Source of the DNA: Alishewanella agri BL06
Lineage (GTDB): Bacteria; Pseudomonadota; Gammaproteobacteria; Enterobacterales; Alteromonadaceae
Reading direction: 5' to 3'
Length of the DNA: 64,000 nt
NCBI RefSeq assembly: GCF_000272005.1
Contig: NZ_AKKU01000026.1
Coordinates: 186,001 to 250,000 of the forward strand
Shown here: one piece after another, positions 29,659 to 37,995 of the stretch
How positions within the stretch are numbered: the stretch's first letter is position 1
Layout: each line of letters starts with the position of its first letter
Translations under genes and position numbers: made by a program
Notes under the pieces: generated by a model
The model's input: the letters and a program-made list of their open reading frames with translations, nothing else
Databases searched by the model: none
What the model was told of the DNA's origin: nothing

Positions 29659-31362
29659 CTATTTTTTTTGTTTGAAAATATCAATTATAAAATGCATTGG
29701 AACGGGTAGCCTGTAATGCCTACAGCCAGTTAAGATAATCGGCCAAAAAGAATATCTGAAAGCAGTCATATCATAAATTTTATCTGACTGATCACACTCA
29801 CTAACCAACTGCTGAATCAATTCATCTGGCGCTTCAGTCACGCAAACATTAGATAATGTTGCACCATGCATTTTATCGAATCGGTAAAAATGATTTTCAG
29901 AAGAATCATCAAGAAAATATACTTGAAAATTACAGTGTGATAGAAACTCTTCTTTAATTTTTTTAACCATCTCATATGGCTCCGGAAATCCCATAATCGC
30001 TGAAAAAGCAGATATATAGGGGTATAATATTGAGCCTTTAGTTACGCTTTTCTTATAATCTTCAGTTTTATCAAGGGGGTGCTCTATTAATTCGGCGTAG
30101 CTTCTTATGGTTGTCGGGTATTTATCGCTGAACTTAAACATTTGATATATCTCCCGTGACATATTGCTCAACCAAGAGTTGATATCATTCCAATGTTTGT
30201 GATCAAGAGAAAGGAACCAAACGGCTAATACTAAATCTATTGCTTGTTCATCCTTGTATGGTGTAAACAAAATAGGGTTGTTTACGATTAACTGCTTGAT
30301 GCTGTCTTGATATTTAGTTACTGCTTCTGAAAAAAATATGCCAGCCTCTACATTTTCATCACTAACTTGGCCTAAATACCAATAAGACCAGCAACCTGTA
30401 AGGGCTAGCCGACCTAGAACATCAAATAACTTTAAGTTTACATCTGCGGCACAAGACGGTTTTACAGCATGTGATATAGCATAAAAATTATTGCAATGAG
30501 GTATGATTCTTTCTTCAATATATTGATTTGATACTTGCAGATTTAGCCTAAGAATTGAATCCAAAGTTATCAGTGTAGAAACTGCTACATTATTTTTTTT
30601 GCCGAAAGCAAATTTCGCAGCTTCCCAAGTATTTAGCATTGTAAATTCAGCTGATAGGAATGCGCTCTCTAGATTATCCCCATCTCTACACCATGAGTAT
30701 AATATCCAAAGACATAAATATAATTGGCGAATACCTGTTAAAACGTCTTTTGGTTTTTTGTCATCAGTGCAAGTGAGGCTAATGGCAAGCTGTCTAAAGT
30801 GTTTAAATGATACTTCGGGCTCGTCAATCATCGCCAGTGACTTGCGAAGTAGACTGCGACAATTATCGGGTAACAGTTCCTCTCGAAGCATGTGCTGCTC
30901 CACTAAATCAGCAAGCCTGTCGCCATTCCATTCAGAGAAGCTTAATTCATCTGTTTTTAATTTACCTAAAAACATACTTACGTTAGATCTTACCTCTTCT
31001 TTAACTTCACCACCAAAGCATAAACAAATCTCAACAGGTTTATCTTTGTATTCTGCTGGAATTCGAGTAGGAATAAATACATCGATTATTTCATTGATAG
31101 AAGGACGCAAATCCTGTGGATTACCGCTATCCCAATCCTTTCTGTCCAAATCCCCAGACTTTACTGAGAATAAGTAAACAGTGCTTTCAGATTCGCTAGT
31201 CAGTTTACCAAAAGCTGCAACATCTACTCCGAACTGTCTGCTGCCGACGCCAGGTTTTAAAAATACTTCCAACCCCATTTGCGACAGTAAGTCGGGCAAT
31301 AAGGCATCTAATTCACCTCGTTCTTTCAAGGATGCTAAGTATTGTCTAATCACTAATTTCAT
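29659..31362 (-). CDS. Nuclease-like protein of unknown family (cassette 5, second gene)
   Basis: 567 residues. The N-terminal ~100 residues resemble a PD-(D/E)XK fold: G-V-D-V with D47, then a strand YLFSVKSGD with K68, though the usual acidic or Gln residue before the lysine is a serine (S66). The remaining ~450 residues look all-helical, with no family I know. The ATG at 31362 overlaps the upstream stop as ATGA, with GAGGG before it, so translation is coupled to the helical-repeat gene. Likely a nuclease plus scaffold pair; the nuclease assignment is tentative. Confidence 0.65.
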   Translation of the reverse strand: MKLVIRQYLASLKERGELDALLPDLLSQMGLEVFLKPGVGSRQFGVDVAAFGKLTSESESTVYLFSVKSGDLDRKDWDSGNPQDLRPSINEIIDVFIPTRIPAEYKDKPVEICLCFGGEVKEEVRSNVSMFLGKLKTDELSFSEWNGDRLADLVEQHMLREELLPDNCRSLLRKSLAMIDEPEVSFKHFRQLAISLTCTDDKKPKDVLTGIRQLYLCLWILYSWCRDGDNLESAFLSAEFTMLNTWEAAKFAFGKKNNVAVSTLITLDSILRLNLQVSNQYIEERIIPHCNNFYAISHAVKPSCAADVNLKLFDVLGRLALTGCWSYWYLGQVSDENVEAGIFFSEAVTKYQDSIKQLIVNNPILFTPYKDEQAIDLVLAVWFLSLDHKHWNDINSWLSNMSREIYQMFKFSDKYPTTIRSYAELIEHPLDKTEDYKKSVTKGSILYPYISAFSAIMGFPEPYEMVKKIKEEFLSHCNFQVYFLDDSSENHFYRFDKMHGATLSNVCVTEAPDELIQQLVSECDQSDKIYDMTAFRYSFWPIILTGCRHYRLPVPMHFIIDIFKQKK

Positions 31363-32564
31363 GACGTACAACCCTCAGCTCTGAACTGCCAGATCATATT
31401 TTCTAGTCCGTGCGGGTCGAGGTTAAGCATTGATGCAAATTCAAATGATGTACTAATTTCACTAAGAGAGACTTCCTGGCGTGTCTTTTGTTCACCATGA
31501 TGTATATAGTGAATCGACTTATTTCCATAGAGTAATACGGATTCATTCCCACCAAATAAAGAAGTAAAAAGTGATTTTTTTCTGGCCTTCTTCATAGACT
31601 CGTTCATTAACTTATTGTGATGCCTCCAGTACGTATGTCTATCCTGCTCACTGGGGCTCAATTCATTTATTTTTAGAGCCACTTTCACTGATGCTTGATA
31701 TTTTTCGTATTCAGACAAAACATCAGATGCTATCTGTTTGCATCTTTCTTCTTTTGACTCGTTCATTGTTTCCAAGTGGTTACGAATACTTCCAGGGTAA
31801 CTCACACAAAGCGGGTGAAAAATGAGCTGCTGAATATCCTTTAATTCATCATTAGGAGCATCAAGGATCAAGGACTCAATTAAACTAATAGCTGTTTTAG
31901 GCTGATTAAAGAACCATCCACAAGCTTTTCTTGCTAAAAATAGGTGTACGCCTTTTTTTTCTTTAGTTACGTATGAATAGTCAAAACCAATAGAAATACA
32001 TTTATCTGAATCCCGAAGAAGATCAGAAGCATATTTTCCTAGCTTTACTTTTTTTGACAATAACCATCGTGTAATTAATGAGGATAGATGAGTATCTCTG
32101 TGATTATGCAGCTCCCGAACAAAACTATTGAAATGCCTTATAGATAGCTTGTATCTACTTAATTCAAATAATTTTTCCAGAAAAACAACGCAATCATCAA
32201 ATCTGTTTCTTTTTAATATTCTCCCCAGAGCGTAATCAATATTTTTAATGGTTCCTTGGTTTTCTGGTTTGGTATGGCTGCAAATATTCAACAACTCAGG
32301 TTCAATATTGTTGCTTACTTTCTTCTCGTCATAAAGTAATATTTCTGAAGCAGCATGAATATATCGATAATCTAAGTGGTCTGAATGCGTTTTTAGAAAA
32401 TCTAAGAACAAGCTCTCTAAATCATCAGATTGAGAAGTAATGTTAAACAACGCTCTAATTGATTCCGCTAAAATAACATCCGTTGGCGAAGACGCGGATG
32501 ATTTTTTGATGGCTATTGCAACTGGCTTTAATAGAATTTTTTCTTGGTAATTAATTCTACCCAA
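31359..32564 (-). CDS. Helical-repeat (HEAT-like) protein, C-terminal part after an in-frame stop (cassette 5)
   Basis: 401 residues from a TTG, but the frame is open back to 32660, directly after the stop of the 147-residue frame (32661-33104), and both are in the same frame. The readable upstream part (AGASNDEFQYVNQAIELL, then HESDLIIQRSIFALG) looks like the same helical-repeat protein. Intact, the product would be about 582 residues. Repeats of paired helices continue to ~residue 300. The end overlaps the nuclease-like gene (ATGA). As annotated, the start has no clear ribosome binding site, which supports a broken or read-through gene. Confidence 0.6.
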   Translation of the reverse strand: MGRINYQEKILLKPVAIAIKKSSASSPTDVILAESIRALFNITSQSDDLESLFLDFLKTHSDHLDYRYIHAASEILLYDEKKVSNNIEPELLNICSHTKPENQGTIKNIDYALGRILKRNRFDDCVVFLEKLFELSRYKLSIRHFNSFVRELHNHRDTHLSSLITRWLLSKKVKLGKYASDLLRDSDKCISIGFDYSYVTKEKKGVHLFLARKACGWFFNQPKTAISLIESLILDAPNDELKDIQQLIFHPLCVSYPGSIRNHLETMNESKEERCKQIASDVLSEYEKYQASVKVALKINELSPSEQDRHTYWRHHNKLMNESMKKARKKSLFTSLFGGNESVLLYGNKSIHYIHHGEQKTRQEVSLSEISTSFEFASMLNLDPHGLENMIWQFRAEGCTS

Positions 32565-32660
32565 TGCAAAAATGGATCTTTGTATAATTAAATCGCTCTC
32601 ATGAGCAAGTAGTTCAATCGCTTGATTAACGTATTGAAATTCATCATTGCTTGCGCCTGC

Positions 32661-33104
32661 TTAAATAGCAGTAGATAAATAGTCAAAATCTTTGTCAATA
32701 TTATTTAAAGCGATATAAAATAGCTCTTTTGCTCTATCTGTATGTTTTTTACAGAACTCTTTAAATGAGGGGGAAAGCATATGTGCGGCCATATTTTGGC
32801 CAGCTTCTAGCGTAAGATGCTTTACGCAATCAGCAACGTCTTTTACCGGAGCATTAATATTCGGTAAAACCTCTTCAAAAATATGTCGAACTGAGAAAAA
32901 ATCATAATTTTCAGTTTTATTTTTAAGACTAGCGAATAACTCTACAAGATCTAGCGGCCCTTCATTATGTAATTCAACCAAAAGGCTAGGCAGAAGATTT
33001 TGACCTCTTCGGTCTTCATAATAAACTTCTTGGATGAGCTCAAAAAAATTACCATCCATATTGGCTTTCAACAGTTTTTCTTTGAGTTCATCCACGACGC
33101 TCAT
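32661..33104 (-). pseudogene. N-terminal part of the split helical-repeat gene (cassette 5)
   Basis: 147 residues from MSVVDELKEKLLKANMDGNF to FDYLSTAI, then TAA (32661-32663). The frame goes on without another stop into the next coding region, so a single nonsense codon divides one gene. AGGA lies directly before the ATG; the GTG three codons later has better spacing. The longer frame to 33197 would run through the attC-like site and is not a real start. It could be a true pseudogene, a strain-specific stop, a sequencing error or read-through. Confidence 0.6.
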
Positions 33105-33134
33105 TCCTATAACTATAATCTGGGCACTCTTGAC

Positions 33135-33205
33135 AGTTAACGCTCGGCTCAGCGGGCAATTGGAGCGAAGCGGAAAATTTGTCCGACAGCAACGCATTGT
33201 TAAAG
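33135..33205 (-). other. attC-like site 6
   Basis: Boxes AGTTAAC (33135-33141) and GTTAAAG (33199-33205; includes the stop of the gene at 33200). Between them are GC-rich arms typical of attC (AACGCTCGGCTCAGCGGGC and TTTGTCCGACAGCAACGC). AGTTAA is the exact inverse of TTAACT at the 3' end of cassette 5. Confidence 0.72.
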
Positions 33206-34282
33206 CTTTCTGACGCCAAGTACAATTCTATTTTTTGAATCGATGAGCGTTCTAATAGAATCATCTCGATAGATTGATTCGTTTGAATCATAGGAATCCT
33301 TCGTGGACCATATTGGCCCTGTTAAAGCGGATTTTACTTGCAGCGGAACTTGATCAATTACATCAACCACTTTATTGATGTAATGCTCTATACGGTCATT
33401 GAATTTTGGCAGCACTGCATATTGACTATTTGCTAGAGCAAGTGCGCTCGCACATTGAAGTTCTTTTGATGCATTAGGATCATTTGCATAGGCATCGCTC
33501 ACGGCCATTACTGCTGTTTGCAGTAAATTTACAGGGTCATCTTCTCTCGCCAAACCTGAGATGAGATTTACATCTTTGAGATACTTTGATAAACAAATGA
33601 TTAAAGAACTGTATTCACCTTCGAACACAAATGGTGTTAGACAATCACCTTCAGACAGCCAAAATTTGACTTGCCCCTCCGGTATAAGCCCATCATGAGG
33701 ATGTACAGTTCCGAAATTGGGCAGATCAGCTTTGAAATCATCCCATTTCAATCCATGAATGCTTACATGATCTACAGAGTGGGCACCAAGAAAACCATCA
33801 TATTCACTGGGCAGGAAGACAGTAACCTCTGTTTCGCCCCCGGTATAATGATCCCATGCGCAAATCCAAAACACTCTGGTAGTAGCCGTTCGAACGGAAG
33901 AACCAACTCGGCCAATAGAACGAGTTACAATATCGTTAACAGCCAATTTCAGATTTTCTTGTAGCTCCTTAACCTGGAGTATGCTTATGACACTATTTGG
34001 ATCATGTTTGGCATCATTATATGCAAGCCTGAGATTGTGAATGAAATCGACTTTAGATTGGCTTATAGCGTGCGATTTTAATTCTTCAATAAATGAGTAG
34101 AAATTATCCCTGTTGTTTTTCGAAGGGAACACATCACGTTTAAGAAATAGCTCTGTAGCTGAAGCGATCTTTGATAGTAGATTTTTAATATCTGATCCAT
34201 CATAGCCCTCGATCATGTATTGATTCAGTAACCGCAATGCCTCATCTATTTCAGAGACCATTGCTCGTCCATAAGTACTCAA
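33200..34282 (-). CDS. Protein of unknown function (cassette 6)
   Basis: 360 residues. The N-terminal ~120 residues are helical (EIDEALRLLNQYM, then FIHNLRLAYNDAKHDPNSV) and recall the N-terminal helical domain of some abortive-infection proteins. The middle is beta-rich (TRVFWICAWDHYTGGETEVTVFLP). No known catalytic motif was found; an RxxxxxxxH stretch (RLAYNDAKH) has the wrong spacing for a HEPN nuclease. It is the promoter-proximal cassette of the row. Its 5' boundary CTTTAGC (34308-34314) is one base from the inverse of its 3' box. Confidence 0.6.
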   Translation of the reverse strand: MSTYGRAMVSEIDEALRLLNQYMIEGYDGSDIKNLLSKIASATELFLKRDVFPSKNNRDNFYSFIEELKSHAISQSKVDFIHNLRLAYNDAKHDPNSVISILQVKELQENLKLAVNDIVTRSIGRVGSSVRTATTRVFWICAWDHYTGGETEVTVFLPSEYDGFLGAHSVDHVSIHGLKWDDFKADLPNFGTVHPHDGLIPEGQVKFWLSEGDCLTPFVFEGEYSSLIICLSKYLKDVNLISGLAREDDPVNLLQTAVMAVSDAYANDPNASKELQCASALALANSQYAVLPKFNDRIEHYINKVVDVIDQVPLQVKSALTGPIWSTKDSYDSNESIYRDDSIRTLIDSKNRIVLGVRKL

Positions 34283-34557
34283 TTTTTGAACTCCTGGTGC
34301 TTTTGAGCTTTAGCTTATTCGACGGAAAGCCCCGTATTTAAAAACAGATGTTTCCGCTTTTGTAAATTTAATGTTTGGAACATTACATCGGTTTTTTATT
34401 GCGCACAATAGGTTATAGGTACAGCTGGTATTTGTATTTGCTGCAAATACGGACTAATCCGTCTAAGAGCATTGGCTATGCCTAGAACAGGATATTTTTA
34501 CAGCTCCAACATTCGCTTTTACGACTACAACATGTTTCTACTCCATATCGCAGATTG

Positions 34558-34888
34558 TGACTCCGGTACGTCAAGCATACCGGAGTCAGGTGGAGTAGCG
34601 AGGGCTGTTGCAAAGGCTTGGTGCCATCTCCCCTAAACCAAATCCGTGTTCCATACTGCGGCATCGGTAAAACGACGACATTGGTTTTCTGCTCTAGCTC
34701 GCAGATGTGACTCCGGTACGGCAAGCATACCGGAGTCAGGCGCAGTAGCGAGGGCTGTTGCAGAGGCTTGGGGCCATCTCCCCTAAATCAAATCCGTGTT
34801 CCATACAGCGGCACAGGCAAAACGACGACATTGGTTTTCTGCTCCAGATCGCAGGTGTGACTCCGGTACGACAAGCATACCGGAGTCA
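34558..34888 (-). repeat. Palindrome array B (three copies, period 150)
   Basis: Three copies of the 31-bp palindrome (arms TGACTCCGGTA / TACCGGAGTCA) at 34558-34588, 34708-34738 and 34858-34888, exactly 150 bases apart, in a nearly identical longer unit. A diverged fourth unit seems to lie to the left (34515-34557). The tag CTGCGA that follows the palindrome in arrays A and C lies on the other side here (reverse TCGCAG), so the array is inverted relative to them. It fills the 34283-35027 gap; the rest of that gap is AT-rich with no gene that I can support. Confidence 0.92.
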
Positions 34889-35027
34889 GGTGTAGTAGTG
34901 CAGGCTAAGATTCCCAAGTTGGCGCCACTGTGCTACTTTTATCTGGCTGACCAACTCCGGACGGGATCCGTAGCCGCGTGCACATACTCAACGCCGGCTT
35001 CGCATTGCATAATAAGAGGAAAAACCG

Positions 35028-35486
35028 ATGCGTAACGTCAAAGTCATCCAGCATAGTATTGTGATAAAGGCACCAGTCGAACATGTCTGGCAACGGATGT
35101 TTGACCCACAGGCTTACCGGCAGTGGACGGCGGCTTTTTGCGAAGGCTCTTATTATCAGGGCGAATGGCGGCAAGGTGAGACGATACGCTTTCTCGATCC
35201 CGACGGTAATGGCATGGTCGCGCATATCGCCGAGGTACGGCCGTTGGAGTTTATGTCAATCAGCCATCAGGGTTTTGTGTATGCCGGGCGTGATGATCTG
35301 GACAGCGAACAGGTAACAAGCTGGGCGCCAGCCTTCGAAAATTTCCGTTTTCTGCGCCATGGCGACATCACCGAGCTGCAGGTTGAGCAGGAAGTGGCTG
35401 CGGAGTACGAAAGCTTTATGCAGCAAGCCTGGCCCAAAGCACTGGAAAAACTCAAGGCCCTGTGTGAGTCATCCCAAGCGCTATGA
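35028..35486 (+). CDS. SRPBCC (START/Bet v1-like) domain protein
   Basis: 152-residue single-domain protein of the AHSA1/polyketide cyclase group: a hydrophobic-ligand cradle starting KVIQHSIVIKAPVEHVWQRMFDPQAYRQW and ending with a long C-terminal helix. Ligand unknown. AGAGGA lies before the ATG. It stands alone between array B and the GNAT gene. Confidence 0.82.
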   Translation: MRNVKVIQHSIVIKAPVEHVWQRMFDPQAYRQWTAAFCEGSYYQGEWRQGETIRFLDPDGNGMVAHIAEVRPLEFMSISHQGFVYAGRDDLDSEQVTSWAPAFENFRFLRHGDITELQVEQEVAAEYESFMQQAWPKALEKLKALCESSQAL

Positions 35487-35520
35487 CGCTGTCTTTTTTG
35501 CGTATTAATACCGGTATGCT

Positions 35521-36036
35521 ATGAGCAGTCCTGATCTGATCCTGCTTAAGTATTTGCCTGAGCTGATCCCTGAGCTGGCGCATTGGCATTATCTGGAGTG
35601 GGGCGCCCTGTTTCCGGAAAAAACCGAAGCCGACTTTGCCGCCGATCTGGCCGCCAGTTTAAATGAGCAGCAATTGCCGATCAGTTGGGTGGTGGTGTAT
35701 GAACATCAGGTGGTAGGCACCGCCTCGCTGTTACTGCACGATATGCAAACCAATCGTGAGTTATCACCCTGGCTGGCCAATATTTATCTCGCACCCTTGG
35801 TAAGAGGTAAAGGGCTTGGCAAATGGCTGGTGCAGCAAGTGATGACAGAAGCCCGGCAGCTGGGACTGACGCAACTGTATTTATTTACCGAAGATCAGGC
35901 GGCGTTTTATCAACGCCTGGGCTGGCAGGTACTCAAGCAGGAGCTGTATCAGGGCAAGGCAGTGACCATTATGAGCTGGTGCTGTAACGGAATGGCTAAT
36001 TGCTTGCCGTCTCCAATTCATGCCGCGCCGCTGTAG
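35521..36036 (+). CDS. GNAT family N-acetyltransferase
   Basis: 171 residues. Acetyl-CoA binding motif A is IYLAPLVRGKGLGKWLVQQVMTEA (R/Q-x-x-G-x-G/A pattern as VRGKGLG), then LTQLYLFTEDQAAFYQRLGWQ. The acceptor is unknown. It starts 35 bases after the SRPBCC gene and probably shares its message. The last 41 bases overlap the end of hicB on the other strand, so its tail (NGMANCLPSPIHAAPL) may be an extension fixed by a downstream insertion. Confidence 0.85.
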   Translation: MSSPDLILLKYLPELIPELAHWHYLEWGALFPEKTEADFAADLAASLNEQQLPISWVVVYEHQVVGTASLLLHDMQTNRELSPWLANIYLAPLVRGKGLGKWLVQQVMTEARQLGLTQLYLFTEDQAAFYQRLGWQVLKQELYQGKAVTIMSWCCNGMANCLPSPIHAAPL

Positions 36037-36436
36037 CCAAAAAGTGACTGCGATCACGATAGCGTTCCGGTGAGGTTTTAACTTTCTGGTCGATGCGGCT
36101 GATTAACGTATCGGGCATACTGACATTGATCCGCTTTGGTTTACCTTCATAAGCTGACAAATCAATGTAAAGTAATAGCCAACTATTGCAAAACGCATAC
36201 TCAGTTTGTTGTTGATAGTACAAAGGCCCCAGATCCTGAATATCACCTATTGCCCATCCTTGCTCCTGCCAAGTTTCTAACGCCATAGTGATAGCTTCTG
36301 TTACAGCTGGCGCAATTTCTGCCTGGCTGTCAGCAGCACTGATACAGCTAAAGTCGGCGGTACAAAGCGCAGGCACCACCAGACCATAAGCGGTTTTATC
36401 ATCTGTTGGTTGTTCAATACCCACCGAAAAATACAT
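35996..36436 (-). CDS. hicB: HicB-family antitoxin
   Basis: 146 residues. The N-terminal HicB fold is a degraded RNase H-like domain (MYFSVGIEQPTDDKTAYGLVVPAL). The C-terminal ribbon-helix-helix DNA-binding part is KRINVSMPDTLISRIDQKV. It neutralises HicA and represses the operon. It lies 11 bases after hicA in the usual toxin-first order, and its 3' end overlaps the convergent GNAT gene. Confidence 0.88.
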   Translation of the reverse strand: MYFSVGIEQPTDDKTAYGLVVPALCTADFSCISAADSQAEIAPAVTEAITMALETWQEQGWAIGDIQDLGPLYYQQQTEYAFCNSWLLLYIDLSAYEGKPKRINVSMPDTLISRIDQKVKTSPERYRDRSHFLATAARHELETASN

Positions 36437-36447
36437 AGTTTACCTCG

Positions 36448-36630
36448 TTATATACCAGCGGCTTTTCTGATCGCTTTTAATGTGCCAATAGGTAAGGCAC
36501 CTTTGGGATGGGGAACGACAAAGGTTTTACCAGTAAGTGGTGAATACCACAGTTGATGGCTGCCTTTGCCTTGCCGCTTTAGTTCGCAGCCTGCAGCTCT
36601 CAGTTCCCTGATCAGATCTATGGATTTCAT
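36448..36630 (-). CDS. hicA: HicA-family mRNA interferase toxin
   Basis: 60-residue double-stranded-RNA-binding-like toxin. MKSIDLIRELRAAGCELKRQ is the conserved start, and the catalytic histidine lies in GKGSHQLWYSP. ACGGAG stands before the ATG at 36630; longer in-frame starts add unrelated residues. Confidence 0.9.
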   Translation of the reverse strand: MKSIDLIRELRAAGCELKRQGKGSHQLWYSPLTGKTFVVPHPKGALPIGTLKAIRKAAGI

Positions 36631-36730
36631 TATAGCTCCGTTTCGCAAGCTTGCACACACCAATACACACACTCTGGTAAGCAGACTTACCAGAGCAGGC
36701 GGGTAACAAACGAAGTGTAACTTTAATGTA

Positions 36731-36760
36731 AAAAGCTTAGCAGGTTCTGGCTAAGCTTTT
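36731..36760 (-). terminator. Terminator of the LD-carboxypeptidase gene
   Basis: Stem AAAAGCTTAGC / GCTAAGCTTTT with an 8-base loop. Read on the minus strand, it follows the LD-carboxypeptidase stop and ends in TTTTT; it may work both ways. Confidence 0.65.
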
Positions 36761-36785
36761 ATCAGGCAGGAAAAGTTTATCGCGC

Positions 36786-37844
36786 TTAGTTCTGAAACAC
36801 CGGCTCCAGCAGGCGGAAGGTGCCGGCGTCGGCATCCATTTCTGCCATAGCGCCAACCGGCACAATAAACTGCTTTGGAATATGGCCAATCATGGCGCCG
36901 CGGTAAGCTGGAATACCAAGCGGTTTAATAAAGTCCGCAAAGATTTCATCTAAGGTTAAACTGCCCCAGCCGTTGCCCGGAGTACAGCGGTTACAGTCGC
37001 CAAAAATAAAGCCTTTAATTTTATCCAGCGCACCCATTAGCTTTAAGGTGCTCATCATGCGGTCGATTCGGTATGGCTGCTCTTCAATATCTTCGAGGAA
37101 TAAAATCTTATCCTGAAAATCCGGCAGGTAAGGCGTGCCTGCCAGTGCCGTTAATACCGTCAGATTGCCGCCGATCAGCTGGCCCTGTGCTTTGCCGCCG
37201 GTAATGACCCGGGTACGGTTTTCGCGCTGCACCAGCTCACCTTTCAGATCCTGCTCGTTCTGGTATTGCATCAGCTCTTGGTTAAAGAACAGCCGCTCAA
37301 ACTGATCGACATTAAAGGCATTCCAGCTGCCAATGCCATTCGGGCCATGAAAACTGACCAGACCGCACTGTGCCAGCAAGGCATTATGCAGGGCGGTGAT
37401 ATCGGAATACCCGAGCAGTGGCTTAGGATTACGGCGGATCATCTGATAATCCAGCAGCGGTAAAATTCGTGCTGCGCCAGAGCCACCCCGGGCACAGATC
37501 ACGGCTTTAACCTCCGGATCGGCAAACATCGCGTTCAGATCCGCGGCGCGATCTTCATCTCTGCCGGCTAAATGGCCACGGCGTTCGTTATAAAAGCGGC
37601 CGCTTTTTACGTTAAAACCCAGGGCTTGCAGGGTTTCGCGCGCGATGACCAGATCTTCAAGATCGGCGACGGCAGCCGATGAGGCGATTAAGCCCACGGT
37701 ATCGCCCCTGCGCAGCGGTTTTGGCAGAATGCGGCCAGTAGCTTGCGGCCTGGCCGTGGCTGCGCCAGCCGGTACAGCGCAGGCGGTAAGCGGAAGCAGG
37801 CTTAAGGCCAGCGCACTGTGTTTTAGAAATTGTCGTTTGTCCAT
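36786..37844 (-). CDS. LD-carboxypeptidase (S66 family), exported
   Basis: Removes the terminal D-Ala from tetrapeptide muropeptides (LdcA/MccF clan). The nucleophile serine lies in GYSDITALHNALL, with the E and H partners in FLEDIEEQPYRIDRM and GAMIGHIPKQF. An N-terminal signal (DKRQFLKHSALALSLLPLTAC) has a lipobox-like LTAC and one Arg of a Tat motif, so it is exported, unlike cytosolic LdcA. An alternative start is at 37856. Confidence 0.85.
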   Translation of the reverse strand: MDKRQFLKHSALALSLLPLTACAVPAGAATARPQATGRILPKPLRRGDTVGLIASSAAVADLEDLVIARETLQALGFNVKSGRFYNERRGHLAGRDEDRAADLNAMFADPEVKAVICARGGSGAARILPLLDYQMIRRNPKPLLGYSDITALHNALLAQCGLVSFHGPNGIGSWNAFNVDQFERLFFNQELMQYQNEQDLKGELVQRENRTRVITGGKAQGQLIGGNLTVLTALAGTPYLPDFQDKILFLEDIEEQPYRIDRMMSTLKLMGALDKIKGFIFGDCNRCTPGNGWGSLTLDEIFADFIKPLGIPAYRGAMIGHIPKQFIVPVGAMAEMDADAGTFRLLEPVFQN

Positions 37845-37995
37845 CAGCGGCACCATGCTTATTAGTAATAATTTATTCCTATTGGTAGCATAACTTTGGA
37901 ATAAATGCAGCAGCTATGGCGGAAAATCAGGCGTTTTTTCGAAGGGAAGCCCGGCGCAGAGCGCGGCCGGGCTGAATAATGGCAAGTGACAAAGC

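Noticed and set aside
30599-31177. Plus-strand 192-residue frame inside the nuclease-like gene
   Set aside because: It lies opposite a better-supported frame, has low-complexity Ser-rich content, and no ribosome binding site.
33105-33197. N-terminal extension of the 147-residue frame
   Set aside because: It would translate most of attC-like site 6; the sequence has no protein-like conservation cues.
33200-34282. HEPN RNase motif in the cassette-6 protein
   Set aside because: R and H in RLAYNDAKH are seven residues apart, outside the Rx4-6H pattern, and no supporting acidic pattern was seen.
25104-36672. Prophage
   Set aside because: No capsid, terminase, portal, tail or lysis gene and no phage integrase; cassette boundaries explain the layout better.
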